Source: Chroococcidiopsis sp. CCMEE 29
GTDB taxonomy: Bacteria; Cyanobacteriota; Cyanobacteriia; Cyanobacteriales; Chroococcidiopsidaceae
Assembly (NCBI RefSeq): GCF_023558375.1
Contig: NZ_CP083761.1
Location: 4,233,001 to 4,297,000 of the forward strand
Direction: 5' to 3'
DNA length: 64,000 nt
Numbering within the stretch: position 1 is the first letter of the stretch; every line of letters starts with the position of its first letter. Below, one piece after another: positions 8,406-16,834 of this stretch. The notes under the pieces are model-generated. The model had not been told where the DNA came from. It searched no databases and saw only the letters and a program-made list of their open reading frames with translations. Both the position numbers and the translations under genes were made by a program.

Positions 8406-9542
8406 ATGGTTGCTGAATCCCAAGTAACGGACTTGCAACCAAATTCAATTAGATTTAAACCAATGCTTGATGCAATCATTATTATCTCATTTATCATAGC
8501 AGGAGCGGGCATCGGCTTCTATAGTATTGAGCTGCTACCATCAGGAGTGCAGCAGCAAGTTACGAATACAGATGCTTTACGCATAGTCTTTGCCGGTTTT
8601 GGCTTCCTGATTGGGGGTGCTGTTGGGCTGAGTTTCCAGACGACCTATCGTCGCCTTGAAGCCCAAGTCCGCGAAATGCCGGTAGATGTCCTATTAACTC
8701 GTGCAATTGGCTTGGTAATCGGGCTATTAATAGCAAACCTAATGTTGGCTCCGCTGTTCTTATTGCCTATTCCAGCAGATTTTGGCTTTATTAAGCCATT
8801 AGTTGCAGTTTTAGGAAGTGTGATGTTTGCCTTCTCTGGCATTAACCTGGCTGATACCCATGGGCGGACTTTCTTGCGGCTAATTAATCCCCACACTGTG
8901 GAAACGATGTTACTGGCAGAAGGTACGCTCAAGCCTGCTGCCACTAAAGTTTTAGACACTAGCTGCATCATCGATGGTCGGCTTGAGGGGTTACTAGATA
9001 CAGGATTTATGGAAGGGCAAATTCTAGTGCCACAGTTTGTGTTGCAGGAACTGCAACAATTAGCAGATGGTGCCAAAGATCTGAAGCGGGTGCGGGGACG
9101 GCGAGGACTGGAAATTCTCAACCGCATTAAGGTAGCTTACCCAGAACGCATCCTGATTAATCCCATTGACTACGAAGATGTACCGACGGTCGATGCCAAA
9201 TTAGTGCGATTCGCCCAAGAAATCAACGGCACTTTGCTAACGAATGACTACAACTTGTCTCAAGTTGCCAGTGTACAGAAAGTGCCTGTGTTGAATATTA
9301 ACGATTTGGTTAACGCAGTTCGTCCGACCTATCTGCCAGGTGACAACCTTGATCTGAAGATTCTCAAGGAAGGCAAAGAACCTAGCCAAGGTATAGGTTA
9401 CTTGGAGGATGGCACGATGGTTGTAGTCGAGGATGGCAGTAGTTATGTCGGTGGTGAAATCCGGGTAGTGGTGACGAGTGCTTTGCAAACTTCAGCAGGG
9501 AGAATGATTTTTGCTAGACCCCAAGCTTCTGCCTTTGCTTGA
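8406..9542 (+). CDS. PIN/TRAM-domain membrane protein (YacL-like)
   Basis: A 378-residue protein with four predicted membrane helices (about 21-42, 58-76, 97-118 and 128-145), a PIN nuclease-fold domain (about 180-300) and a C-terminal TRAM domain (about 307-372). PIN acidic residues are visible at DTSCIIDGR (near 184), QELQQL (near 215), VDAKLV (near 262) and TNDYNL (near 281). Related YacL proteins are annotated as membrane-bound PIN/TRAM ATPases/RNases. The start ATG has no strong binding site. It is transcribed alone, with a strong terminator 45 bp after the stop. Confidence 0.9.
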   Translation: MVAESQVTDLQPNSIRFKPMLDAIIIISFIIAGAGIGFYSIELLPSGVQQQVTNTDALRIVFAGFGFLIGGAVGLSFQTTYRRLEAQVREMPVDVLLTRAIGLVIGLLIANLMLAPLFLLPIPADFGFIKPLVAVLGSVMFAFSGINLADTHGRTFLRLINPHTVETMLLAEGTLKPAATKVLDTSCIIDGRLEGLLDTGFMEGQILVPQFVLQELQQLADGAKDLKRVRGRRGLEILNRIKVAYPERILINPIDYEDVPTVDAKLVRFAQEINGTLLTNDYNLSQVASVQKVPVLNINDLVNAVRPTYLPGDNLDLKILKEGKEPSQGIGYLEDGTMVVVEDGSSYVGGEIRVVVTSALQTSAGRMIFARPQASAFA

Positions 9543-9586
9543 GACGACGGGAAGGTAATGGCGCGATCGCTTCGGAGCAAACTTTG

Positions 9587-9621
9587 AAACCGGTGTAGTC
9601 AACCTGCACCGGTTTTGTTTT
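9587..9621 (+). terminator. Rho-independent terminator after the PIN/TRAM gene
   Basis: A perfect 9-bp stem AAACCGGTG (9587-9595) / CACCGGTTT (9607-9615) with an 11-nt loop, followed by a T-rich tail (TTGTTTT). Confidence 0.85.
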
Positions 9622-9743
9622 GAAGCAGTGGAGGACAACTGATTACAAAAGCACTGAACCTTCTTTTGTACCAGCGTACATCTACTCAATTGAAATAACC
9701 TGCAGCGCAAGCAATGCCAACATTCTCAGTAAATTTACGCTGG

Positions 9744-9775
9744 ATATTGCTCAGAGGGAGCAATATGTTTCTTTT
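9744..9775 (+). terminator. Second intrinsic terminator-like hairpin in the same gap
   Basis: ATATTGCTC (9744-9752) pairs with GAGCAATAT (9758-9766) around a 5-nt loop, followed by GTTTCTTTT. It lies about 130 bp beyond the terminator at 9587 and about 150 bp before the secreted-protein gene. It could end a short unannotated transcript, or act as leader attenuation for the downstream gene. No open frame in 9622-9743 looks coding. Confidence 0.55.
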
Positions 9776-9928
9776 GTAACTTTGTTGTGCGTTAGTGAAA
9801 AACATTCGTAAGCAGAATAATTCACCTTTGAGCTGATTTTTTAACATTTATTGTCTATTGACTTTTCTTTGCTTCTCGATTGCACAGCACCAGTTTGCAC
9901 AACAAGCAAGTCTTGAGGATAAATAACG

Positions 9929-10531
9929 ATGAAAACAGCAATTGCTGGAGCCGTTTTGACTGCGCTAAGCCTTAGCCTTCCAGCTATAGCCGCCACTACC
10001 AATAAATTCCATGTCAAGGGGCAGAATGTTTCTGCCAACTTTTACCAATATGACGACTGCAACTCAACCAATGTCTATGTCTCAGCCTATAACAATATCA
10101 CTAAGGATAGCCCAGGTGCTCCGACTGAGCAGCTGGGAGCATACCTCGACTATTACAACTACAATTACTGCACTGGGACATATTCATATGTTTCTGGCTC
10201 CAGTTCAAGCGCTAACTTCACAATTGACAACAGGCTCGACTCGGCAACTTTAAATGGCACGTTCACACTCTACGATTACTCATCAAGAACTCCCAAAACG
10301 GCGGATGTGGCGTTGACCTGGAAGGGAGTGGGTGATACGTCCAGTGGCAAGAGCAATTACACTTATCAGACACCAACTAGCACAATACGTTCTCGCTCCA
10401 ACGGCGAATCCCGCGATGCAGAAGTTTCGGGTAGCATTACCTTGGATGGCACAAACCTCATTACTAATACATCCAACTATGGTTATCTATCCTCCTCTAA
10501 GAGTGGGTACCTGGAACGCACTGCAAAGTAG
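9929..10531 (+). CDS. Secreted Ser/Tyr/Thr-rich protein, hypothetical
   Basis: A 200-residue protein with a clear signal peptide (MKTAIAGAVLTALSLSLPAIAA, cleavage after AIA near 21). The mature part is rich in Ser, Thr, Tyr and Asn, with two cysteines near 44 and 81, and looks like an all-beta extracellular domain (NVYVSAYNNIT, YLDYYNYNYC, ATLNGTFTLYDY). GAGGA stands about 11 nt before the ATG. I do not recognise a family; it could be a surface or secreted matrix protein. A long hairpin follows the gene. Confidence 0.8.
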   Translation: MKTAIAGAVLTALSLSLPAIAATTNKFHVKGQNVSANFYQYDDCNSTNVYVSAYNNITKDSPGAPTEQLGAYLDYYNYNYCTGTYSYVSGSSSSANFTIDNRLDSATLNGTFTLYDYSSRTPKTADVALTWKGVGDTSSGKSNYTYQTPTSTIRSRSNGESRDAEVSGSITLDGTNLITNTSNYGYLSSSKSGYLERTAK

Positions 10532-10560
10532 ACAGGAATTAGCCTTCGGGAAGCTTCTTC

Positions 10561-10618
10561 GGTGGTGTTGTAGAACTGTTGGTGAGGTGGCACTGACCAA
10601 CACACCTACAACACTACC
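10561..10618 (+). terminator. Long imperfect hairpin after the secreted-protein gene
   Basis: The outer arms GGTGGTGTTGTAG (10561-10573) and CTACAACACTACC (10606-10618) pair with one mismatch, and an inner 6-bp stem GTTGGT/ACCAAC (10578-10583 / 10596-10601) lies between. The sequence after it is CAATTTTGGATTTT, so it can serve as a terminator; it directly abuts the dispersed repeat at 10622. Confidence 0.6.
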
Positions 10619-10621
10619 CAA

Positions 10622-10711
10622 TTTTGGATTTTAGATTTTGGATTAGATAAACCTTTGCTGCAAGGCGCTTGCAGAGTACCTATTTGTAGTCTTGCTAACC
10701 GAAAACGGTGC
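10622..10711. repeat. Dispersed repeat copy B (inverted relative to 1093-1177)
   Basis: An inverted copy of 1093-1177. It starts with the TTTTGGATTTTAGATT tract, contains the hairpin CTGCAAG-GCG-CTTGCAG (10658-10674) and ends near CTAACCGAAAACGGT. The arms of the hairpin are conserved exactly between copies while the loop differs (GCG here, GCA on the same strand in copy A), which suggests the fold matters. Confidence 0.75.
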
Positions 10712-10826
10712 ATTGGATTTTCGTTACTAATTCTTGTGAGACACTACACCTGAAGCTTCTGTCTCAGGAATGCTTCTGATCGCATAAAATGTACTAACAT
10801 TGTGTAATAACATTTTTGCGATCGCT

Positions 10827-11144
10827 ATGCCAAGCAAACGCTACAAGGCAGCCTGGGCGAGAATCGGGAATTCGTCTGGTTTTCGAGTAGAGAACGGCTT
10901 TTTTAAGGATAATCCTCAATTTGCTGGAGCAAGGGGCGAAGTTCAAGTCATTAATTCCGATACCTTGCTAGTTCGCCTGCAACCTATAGAGCTTGAACAA
11001 GAAAAAGATGAATTGTTACTGAGTTTATTTCTAGATTTCTTGATGGATAATGCTTTACGCAATCCTGATGAACTGGAAGTTTACACCGAAGCAATGGCAG
11101 CCGAGGATGATGAATTGATAGCAGGAGTGGTAATTGATTCGTAA
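10827..11144 (+). CDS. PrlF-like antitoxin of a type II toxin-antitoxin pair
   Basis: A 105-residue protein directly upstream of, and overlapping, a YhaV-type toxin. The N-terminal half (YKAAWARIGNSSGFRV to DTLLVRL) is compatible with a SpoVT/AbrB-like swapped-hairpin DNA-binding domain. The C-terminal half (LFLDFLMDNALRNPDEL followed by LIAGVVIDS) resembles the C-terminus of PrlF, which binds YhaV. The ATG at 10827 is used; an in-frame upstream GTG-type extension to 10800 adds nine residues of no clear relevance. The pair is probably autoregulated, as PrlF/YhaV is, but no operator stands out. Confidence 0.75.
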   Translation: MPSKRYKAAWARIGNSSGFRVENGFFKDNPQFAGARGEVQVINSDTLLVRLQPIELEQEKDELLLSLFLDFLMDNALRNPDELEVYTEAMAAEDDELIAGVVIDS

Positions 11145-11583
11145 TGGCTGGCGGCTCTACTTCATCAAACGGCTGTTTGGTAAACAACGCCGGGACTTAC
11201 AAGCAAAAGTGCGCCAGTTGAAACAAACCTTGCCTGTCGCGGACTACTATAGCCACGCTACGGTGAAGTTATACACCGCAATCATGGTTGCCATTAAAGA
11301 GAAGATCCCTGAAGACCCTTTTGCCAGTCAATTCGTCCTGCAAGGTTTGCTCAAAAAGTATGGACGAGTAAAAAAAATGGGACTACCCGACCGTTATCGC
11401 CTTTTCTTTCGTGCCTTGCAAACACCAGACCACAAAGCGATTTTCATCCTCTGGTTAGGCTATCCACGTAAAGCAGGAGACAAAAATGATTGTTATCAGA
11501 CTTTTACAAAAATGATTGAAAAAGGAGAATTCCCTGACTCCTTTGATGATTTGCTGTTGAATAGCGACCAAGATGAACCCTAA
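11134..11583 (+). CDS. yhaV: YhaV family toxin (endoribonuclease)
   Basis: A 149-residue protein with the YhaV signature: NGWRLYF near the start, a basic central helix, RYRLFFRAL near 88 and IFILWLGYPRKAGDKNDCYQ, ending TFTKMIEKGEFPDSFDDLL. YhaV is a RelE-superfamily ribonuclease neutralised by PrlF. The start is a TTG at 11134 that overlaps the antitoxin gene by 11 nt, which is typical for coupled translation of such pairs. Its stop overlaps the stop of the convergent von Willebrand A gene by 3 nt. Confidence 0.88.
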   Translation: MIRNGWRLYFIKRLFGKQRRDLQAKVRQLKQTLPVADYYSHATVKLYTAIMVAIKEKIPEDPFASQFVLQGLLKKYGRVKKMGLPDRYRLFFRALQTPDHKAIFILWLGYPRKAGDKNDCYQTFTKMIEKGEFPDSFDDLLLNSDQDEP

Positions 11584-12827
11584 TCATCCTGCAGGATAGT
11601 TTTAGAAACAATCCGTGTTTTCTTGCGATCTGCTTCTGAGAGTTCTTCTCCTGACTGGAGACGGGTAGCACTTGTTTGCAGTACGGTGGCTGCTCCTTTG
11701 TCTCCCATTTGTAGTGCCGTTTTTGCCGCCGTTTGCAGCATTGTTGCCGCACCCGCGCGATCGCCCTGTTGCAACTTCGCCTCGGCGAGCTGAGTTTGCC
11801 GATACTTAGCTAATGCCAAGATATGTTGTTGCACTTGCGGGTTGGCATCAGGTTGATAAACCCGCATCATGTTTACCTCAACTGGGATATCTTCTGAAAG
11901 TAAGCCAGACTGGTTTAAAGCTGGATTGTCGTAGCGTACTTGCACATAGGCGATTGTTTGTCTTCCTTCTGGTAACTGACCCGCATAAAGGTTCACTAAC
12001 ACCACTCGCTCGACATCCTTCATCAAGTCTCCCAGCCGCACAGAGAATCGTCCATCAGCCTCTTGTTGAGCTGGCAGTTCAATTGTATCGGGTGCAACTT
12101 GCGCGATCGGTTTGAGTTCCGCTAGCCGTACTTTGGGCATCAGAGAAAGTAGGAGGTAGGCATTGGTTAATCCCACTGCCTGAATGCGGTTGAACAGGCG
12201 ACCAAACTCTTCTACTGCCTGAGCAGGCTGTTGAATGTAAGATAAACTGCCACCCCCAGCATCGGCAATTTTTTCCAAAATATCTTGGTTCCAGTAATCA
12301 CCAAATCCGAGTGTATTCAGCGTCAAGTTATAGCCAGCAGCTAGTTCAGCAAATTTAAGGCAGCGGTTGTTGTCGCCGTGTTCGTTCTCGCCGTCAGTCA
12401 AGAGGAAAGCTTGAGAAATTGCTTCTTTTTTGCCTTTTCCCATTTCCTCAATTCCTAAGCGCAGCCCTTCATCAATTGAGGTGCCACCCCCAGCGGCAAG
12501 CCGTTCAATTTGCTGTTTAATCTGGTCTGGGTTGTTGATCGCTTGATTGGGGACTAAGACCTTGGCTCGATGATCGAAAACTACAACTGAGAGGCGATCG
12601 CCTGGTGCCAGCCGGTCAACCAAACCCTGAGCCGCTTGTTTGACCGTTTCTAACGGTCGTCCTTTCATCGAGCCACTATGATCGAGAATCAAGCACAAAT
12701 TCAGTGGAACACTCCGATCAATCCTGTCGGCGATCGCCGAAATTGAAATCGCCATCTGACGTTGACTATTTGGTTTAGTCGCATCTAAATTGGCATCATT
12801 GAGAACAAGCTGCAAGCTAACCTTCAT
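11580..12827 (-). CDS. von Willebrand factor type A domain protein
   Basis: A 415-residue cytosolic protein. A VWA domain spans roughly residues 30-220 with a complete metal-ion-dependent adhesion site: CLILDHSGSM (DxSxS), GGGTSIDEGL (Thr) and LLTDGENEHGD (Asp). A beta-rich C-terminal domain and a helical tail (AKYRQTQLAEAKLQQGDRAGAATML) follow. The frame extends to 12863, but the ATG at 12827 (MKVSLQLVLND) is the natural start. Such cyanobacterial VWA proteins have no firmly assigned role; they are usually scaffolds for protein interaction. Confidence 0.88.
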   Translation of the reverse strand: MKVSLQLVLNDANLDATKPNSQRQMAISISAIADRIDRSVPLNLCLILDHSGSMKGRPLETVKQAAQGLVDRLAPGDRLSVVVFDHRAKVLVPNQAINNPDQIKQQIERLAAGGGTSIDEGLRLGIEEMGKGKKEAISQAFLLTDGENEHGDNNRCLKFAELAAGYNLTLNTLGFGDYWNQDILEKIADAGGGSLSYIQQPAQAVEEFGRLFNRIQAVGLTNAYLLLSLMPKVRLAELKPIAQVAPDTIELPAQQEADGRFSVRLGDLMKDVERVVLVNLYAGQLPEGRQTIAYVQVRYDNPALNQSGLLSEDIPVEVNMMRVYQPDANPQVQQHILALAKYRQTQLAEAKLQQGDRAGAATMLQTAAKTALQMGDKGAATVLQTSATRLQSGEELSEADRKKTRIVSKTILQDD

Positions 12828-13061
12828 ACCCCAGGTTCCTATCCAGGCTAGACGTTTTATCAACTACCCCACAGCACCACACGGATGCTAAGGAAAAAAC
12901 ATCAAAAACAGCTACAGTACTAATACACAGAATATCCTACGAACAAAGTAACGCAGCTAAGAAGCGCTAACTAAAGGTGAGTAAACCGTACAGCTGCACG
13001 GTCTATCCTCACGCTAGGATGTACTAAATGATAACGGCATTATTTCAGGCAACCAGTTGCT

Positions 13062-13721
13062 ATGGACTCACCCATCAAGGCTGTTCAAGCTCCCTACTAT
13101 GGCGATAGCTCTTACCGCACACCTCCTCCAGACCTACCGTCTTTATTATTAAATGAGCGGATTGTCTATTTAGGTATGCCACTGGTGCCAGCTGTCACCG
13201 AGTTGCTCGTCGCCGAGCTGCTGTATTTGCAGTCTGAAGACCCGGATAAACCAATCAAAATCTACATTAATTCTACCGGCACCTCTAGTTACAATGGCGA
13301 ACCAATTGGCTTTGAAACCGAAGCCTTCGCCATCTATGACACGATGAAATACATCAAGCCGCCCATCCATACCATCTGCATTGGCTCAGCAATGGGTATG
13401 GCAGCGGTGCTGCTCGCCGCTGGCACCAAAGGTTGCCGCGCCAGTTTGCCCCATGCCACGATTGTCCTGCATCAGCCCAAGAGCTATGCCCAAGGTCAAG
13501 CAACGGATATTCAAATCCGGGCAAACGAAGTTCTGGCAAATAGGGCGACGATGATTGACCTTCTGTCTCGCACCACCGGACAGCCTTTAGAGAAAATTGT
13601 CAAGGATATGGATCGGCTGTTCTACCTGTCTCCTTATCAAGCGAAGGAATATGGGCTGATTGACCGAGTTTTGGAAAAAGAAGACTTAGCCCATCCTCCA
13701 CTACCAGCCGGAGTCCTCTAA
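13062..13721 (+). CDS. clpR: ClpR, catalytically altered Clp protease subunit
   Basis: A 219-residue ClpP-fold protein that, with ClpP3, builds the mixed proteolytic core served by ClpC in cyanobacteria and plastids. Where ClpP has AASMG, this protein has IGSAMGMAA, so the nucleophile position is Gly; the His is kept (IVLHQPKS), and the Asp position reads MDRLFYLS (Leu in place of the usual DRD). It also carries an insertion (TSSYNGEPIGFETEA) in the handle region, as ClpR proteins do. It forms an operon with clpP3, 47 bp downstream. Confidence 0.93.
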   Translation: MDSPIKAVQAPYYGDSSYRTPPPDLPSLLLNERIVYLGMPLVPAVTELLVAELLYLQSEDPDKPIKIYINSTGTSSYNGEPIGFETEAFAIYDTMKYIKPPIHTICIGSAMGMAAVLLAAGTKGCRASLPHATIVLHQPKSYAQGQATDIQIRANEVLANRATMIDLLSRTTGQPLEKIVKDMDRLFYLSPYQAKEYGLIDRVLEKEDLAHPPLPAGVL

Positions 13722-13768
13722 TTATCGCGATAACCACCCTCAGCTAACTAATAACGGAGTAAACTACT

Positions 13769-14362
13769 ATGCCTATTGGCGTTCCTAAAGTTCCCTACCG
13801 CATGCCAGGGGAACAATTTACTCAATGGATTGATATCTACAATCGTCTCTACCGGGAACGCATCATATTTCTAGGGCGAGATGTTGATGATGAAATTGCC
13901 AACCAGATCATTGCTGTAATGCTGTATCTGGACTCAGAAGATCCAGGGAAAGACATCTATCTGTACATCAATTCTCCCGGTGGTATGGTTACGTCTGGCA
14001 TGGCGATTTATGACACCATGCAGCACATTAAATCAGATGTCGTCACGATTTGTGTTGGTCTAGCAGCCTCAATGGGTTCGTTCTTGTTGGCAGCTGGGAC
14101 CAAAGGGAAACGCTTAGCGCTGCCCCACTCACGGATTATGATTCACCAACCTTCTGGTGGCACTCGTGGGCAAGCGACAGACATCGAGATTGAAGCAAGA
14201 GAAATTCTGCGGATTCGGCAACAGCTAAATCAAATCTACGCAGATAATACGGGTCAGCCTCTGTCAAAGATTGAGAAAGACATGGATCGTGACTTTTTCA
14301 TGTCAGCAGAGCAAGCTAAGGAATACGGTTTGATCGACCGTGTAATTGAGGAACGCCCTTAG
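13769..14362 (+). CDS. clpP: ATP-dependent Clp protease proteolytic subunit (ClpP3 type)
   Basis: A 197-residue ClpP with an intact Ser-His-Asp triad: [24 protein letters not shown] and [19 protein letters not shown]. It is the active partner of ClpR and degrades unfolded or tagged proteins delivered by a Clp ATPase. The position immediately after clpR matches the clpR-clpP3 operon of Synechocystis and Synechococcus. AACGGAG stands about 10 nt before the ATG. A G-rich tandem repeat lies right after the stop. Confidence 0.95.
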   Translation: MPIGVPKVPYRMPGEQFTQWIDIYNRLYRERIIFLGRDVDDEIANQIIAVMLYLDSEDPGKDIYLYINSPGGMVTSGMAIYDTMQHIKSDVVTICVGLAASMGSFLLAAGTKGKRLALPHSRIMIHQPSGGTRGQATDIEIEAREILRIRQQLNQIYADNTGQPLSKIEKDMDRDFFMSAEQAKEYGLIDRVIEERP

Positions 14363-14395
14363 CAGAGCAGGGGGAGCAGGGGAGGCAGGGGGAGA
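14363..14395. repeat. CAGGGGGAG-type 9-bp tandem repeat
   Basis: About three and a half units of a degenerate 9-bp G-rich repeat directly after clpP. It is the reverse complement of the CTCCCCCTG units at 56901-56954, so both belong to one repeat family. An AAAATCT-type tract follows at 14434-14453, abutting the next start codon. Confidence 0.75.
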
Positions 14396-14453
14396 CCCCA
14401 AACAGCGGCTCTCTTCTTCTCGTGCTTCCCTAGCTAAAATCTAAAATCAAATC

Positions 14454-15047
14454 ATGGAGCTTGCAGATTGCTATCAATTATTAGGATTAAAGTCGGGAGC
14501 CTCGGTTGACGAAGTTAAAGCGGCTTACCGATATTTAGCACGGCAATATCATCCCGACTTCAACCCAGATGATCGACAAGCTAGGGAAAAATTTATTGCG
14601 TTGACCGAGGCATACAAGCTGCTGATAAGCTTAGTGCAGCCAGCCCAGAATGAGGAACCAAGCAAGCAGCAAGTATCTAGTCGCCAACCCTTAACAATTA
14701 AGGTAAAACCTAAGGAAAAGCCAACTCCCAACTCACCCTTGCTGTCGGAAAGTGAAAAACAGCTAAAGAGAAGTTCTTATCTTGAGTTGCAGCAATTATT
14801 GAAATATAAGCGATTCCCCAAAGCGATCGCCCTGATAGAAGGTTTAGCAAAACGCTTGCCCCAAGATCGAGAAGTACGCCAGTGGCAAGCGATCGCCTAT
14901 CAGCGGTGGGGAAGTTACTTGATTACAGAAAAACAGCTGGATAAAGCAAGAATTTATCTAAAGAAAGCCCTGAAGACAGACCCCCACAACAAGTCTCTCT
15001 GGACTGCGGTGGAACGAGATTTCCGCCGGATGGAAAAGATATATTAA
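14454..15047 (+). CDS. J-domain protein with TPR-like C-terminus
   Basis: A 197-residue protein. Residues 1-62 form a J domain (CYQLLGLKSGASVDEVKAAYR, HPD in YHPDFNPDD), which should activate an Hsp70. A charged linker (about 65-100) is followed by a helical region with TPR character (RFPKAIALIEGLAKRLPQD, YLKKALKTDPHNKSLW, about 115-185), typical of protein-protein interaction. It sits 91 bp after clpP and 8 bp before moaD on the same strand. The proximity to Clp genes makes a quality-control role plausible, but that is inference. Confidence 0.85.
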   Translation: MELADCYQLLGLKSGASVDEVKAAYRYLARQYHPDFNPDDRQAREKFIALTEAYKLLISLVQPAQNEEPSKQQVSSRQPLTIKVKPKEKPTPNSPLLSESEKQLKRSSYLELQQLLKYKRFPKAIALIEGLAKRLPQDREVRQWQAIAYQRWGSYLITEKQLDKARIYLKKALKTDPHNKSLWTAVERDFRRMEKIY

Positions 15048-15055
15048 AGAATTTT

Positions 15056-15316
15056 ATGGCTGAGTTTACGGTTACGATAACAGTTAAGCTGTTCGCTGCC
15101 TATCAAGAAGCCTATGGCGTGTCGGAATTGGTAGTTGAGTTTCCAACAGAAACACCTGTGGCAGCAGTACGCGATCGGCTGATTGACGAACATCCAGAAC
15201 TTGCCCAATGGCGCGACCTTACTCGCTTTGGCATCAACCTCCAATTTGTAGAACCAGATACTCTTCTGCAAGACGGTGATGAAGTGGTGCTAATTCCACC
15301 CGTCAGCGGTGGCTAA
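15056..15316 (+). CDS. moaD: MoaD-type sulfur carrier (molybdopterin synthase small subunit)
   Basis: An 86-residue ubiquitin-fold sulfur carrier. Features are VTITVKLFAAYQEAYG at the N-terminus, a DGDEVVLIPPVSGG end and the terminal Gly-Gly that is adenylated and converted to thiocarboxylate. The length and LFA motif fit MoaD better than ThiS. It would pair with MoaE (not in this window) to make molybdopterin. It lies 8 bp after the J-domain gene and may be co-transcribed with the clp operon. A second carrier of this fold is at 18305. Confidence 0.85.
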   Translation: MAEFTVTITVKLFAAYQEAYGVSELVVEFPTETPVAAVRDRLIDEHPELAQWRDLTRFGINLQFVEPDTLLQDGDEVVLIPPVSGG

Positions 15317-15443
15317 ATTCGGCTACATTAGTTGGAGCAGATGGTACTCAACAACCAGATAGCAGTACTGTAGGGGCTGGATCGAGCACCACCTGTGTAC
15401 CTGCGTGTGGGCCAGAGTATCGCTGTTTCCACTCTCTTCTAAG

Positions 15444-16715
15444 CTACCGAGTTTCAACGCTAGGGAGTTGCTCAGGTTTGATCGTCAATGCTACATCCCG
15501 TCCATTTCGCCTCAGTTGCACCTGAAACTCGCCGCCAACTCCAGTTTCATCTAATAACTGCTGAAATGTTTTTGCGTCAGCTACGGGCTGGCTATTGATC
15601 TGTTCAATTACATCACCCGGTCTTATTCCTGCTTTAGCAGCTGGGGTGCGTCGCCCTACCTGGACAACCAAAATTCCCTGGTCTTCCTCTATCTGCATAC
15701 TACTTCTGGAGGCAGTTTTGATTTGCTGCTTGACTTGAGGATTGAGGGCTACCATCTGTACGCCAATGTAGGGGTGTTCAACTGTCCCCGTGGCAATCAG
15801 TTGTTGCGCGATCTGCCGTGCCGCGTTGATAGGAATGGCAAAGCCTAGCCCCTGCGATCCCCTAATAATGGCTGTATTGATGCCGATAACTTCGCCCCTA
15901 GCATTCAACAATGGTCCGCCAGAATTACCGGGATTGATCGCTGCGTCGGTTTGAATAAAGCCTATCCGTTTATCAGGGATGCCAATGGCTAAGCTGGAGC
16001 GTTCTGTACCACTGACTACGCCAACTGTCACGCTTTCCTGTAAGCCCAGCGGATTACCGATGGCGATCGCCCATTGTCCCTGCCGAACTTTGTCTGAATT
16101 GCCAAGTACAACTGTCGGTAAGTTCTCAGCTTGCACCTGAATCACAGCTACATCGGTCACGGGGTCTTTCCCCAACACTTTACCTTCCAATACGCGACCG
16201 TCTTGGAATGATACTGTGACTGTATCTGCTTCGTCCACAACATGGGCATTGGTCAATATCTGCCCTGTAGTATCAATAACAAAGCCAGAACCAATGCCGC
16301 GCAAAATTTGTCCACCAGGTGAACCTGCCTGAGGTCCGCCTAGAAAGGGTTTGAGGAAATCCGGTACGTCTCCTCCCAAGGTGCGGGAAACGTTAACCTG
16401 GACAACGGCGGACTCCACTTTGTCCACGGCTGCGGTGACAAAGTTGTCTTCTGTGTCAGCTTGCGCGAGCAGGGTACTGCCTGTACTAGCTAAACTCTCC
16501 CAAGTTGGCACAAGTGTTTGCCCAGATGGTGCTGCCATAGCAGTGGACCAACCACTGAACAGGCCAGTCCCCATACCAATCAACAGAAGCAATATGCAAT
16601 AGCCTAACTTCCGCAAAAATATCTTACCGACTGTGACTAAAGTTAGTTTGGGGTTGGGATAAAGGCAATTGCAGCTAGCAGTTAGCTGGTGGCGATCGCC
16701 AAGCATTGTACTCAT
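15444..16715 (-). CDS. HtrA/Deg-type serine protease with PDZ domain
   Basis: A 423-residue exported protease of the cyanobacterial HhoA/HhoB/HtrA group. An N-terminal membrane segment or signal (YCILLLLIGMGTGLFSG, about 39-56) is followed by a trypsin-like domain with the full triad: LTNAHVVDEAD (His), DPVTDVAVIQV (Asp) and GNSGGPLLN (Ser). One PDZ domain follows (about 310-410: GILVVQVGRRTPAAKAG, GDVIEQINSQPV). It degrades or refolds damaged proteins in the periplasm or thylakoid lumen. Which of the three paralogs it is cannot be told from sequence alone. It diverges from thrC. Confidence 0.93.
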   Translation of the reverse strand: MSTMLGDRHQLTASCNCLYPNPKLTLVTVGKIFLRKLGYCILLLLIGMGTGLFSGWSTAMAAPSGQTLVPTWESLASTGSTLLAQADTEDNFVTAAVDKVESAVVQVNVSRTLGGDVPDFLKPFLGGPQAGSPGGQILRGIGSGFVIDTTGQILTNAHVVDEADTVTVSFQDGRVLEGKVLGKDPVTDVAVIQVQAENLPTVVLGNSDKVRQGQWAIAIGNPLGLQESVTVGVVSGTERSSLAIGIPDKRIGFIQTDAAINPGNSGGPLLNARGEVIGINTAIIRGSQGLGFAIPINAARQIAQQLIATGTVEHPYIGVQMVALNPQVKQQIKTASRSSMQIEEDQGILVVQVGRRTPAAKAGIRPGDVIEQINSQPVADAKTFQQLLDETGVGGEFQVQLRRNGRDVALTIKPEQLPSVETR

Positions 16716-16834
16716 AAAACTTAATTCCTGTCTTCTGCTGTATCAGTTACGGTATACGTTTGGCGTTCAAGACTCTCTCTTTAGGGTAGCCACCCGGCAC
16801 AAATCATCTTCATCCTTACGACTAAACTGATTAA

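Noticed and set aside
9620-9811. 63-codon frame between the two terminators
   Set aside because: It runs through the second hairpin, has no binding site and has no recognisable composition.
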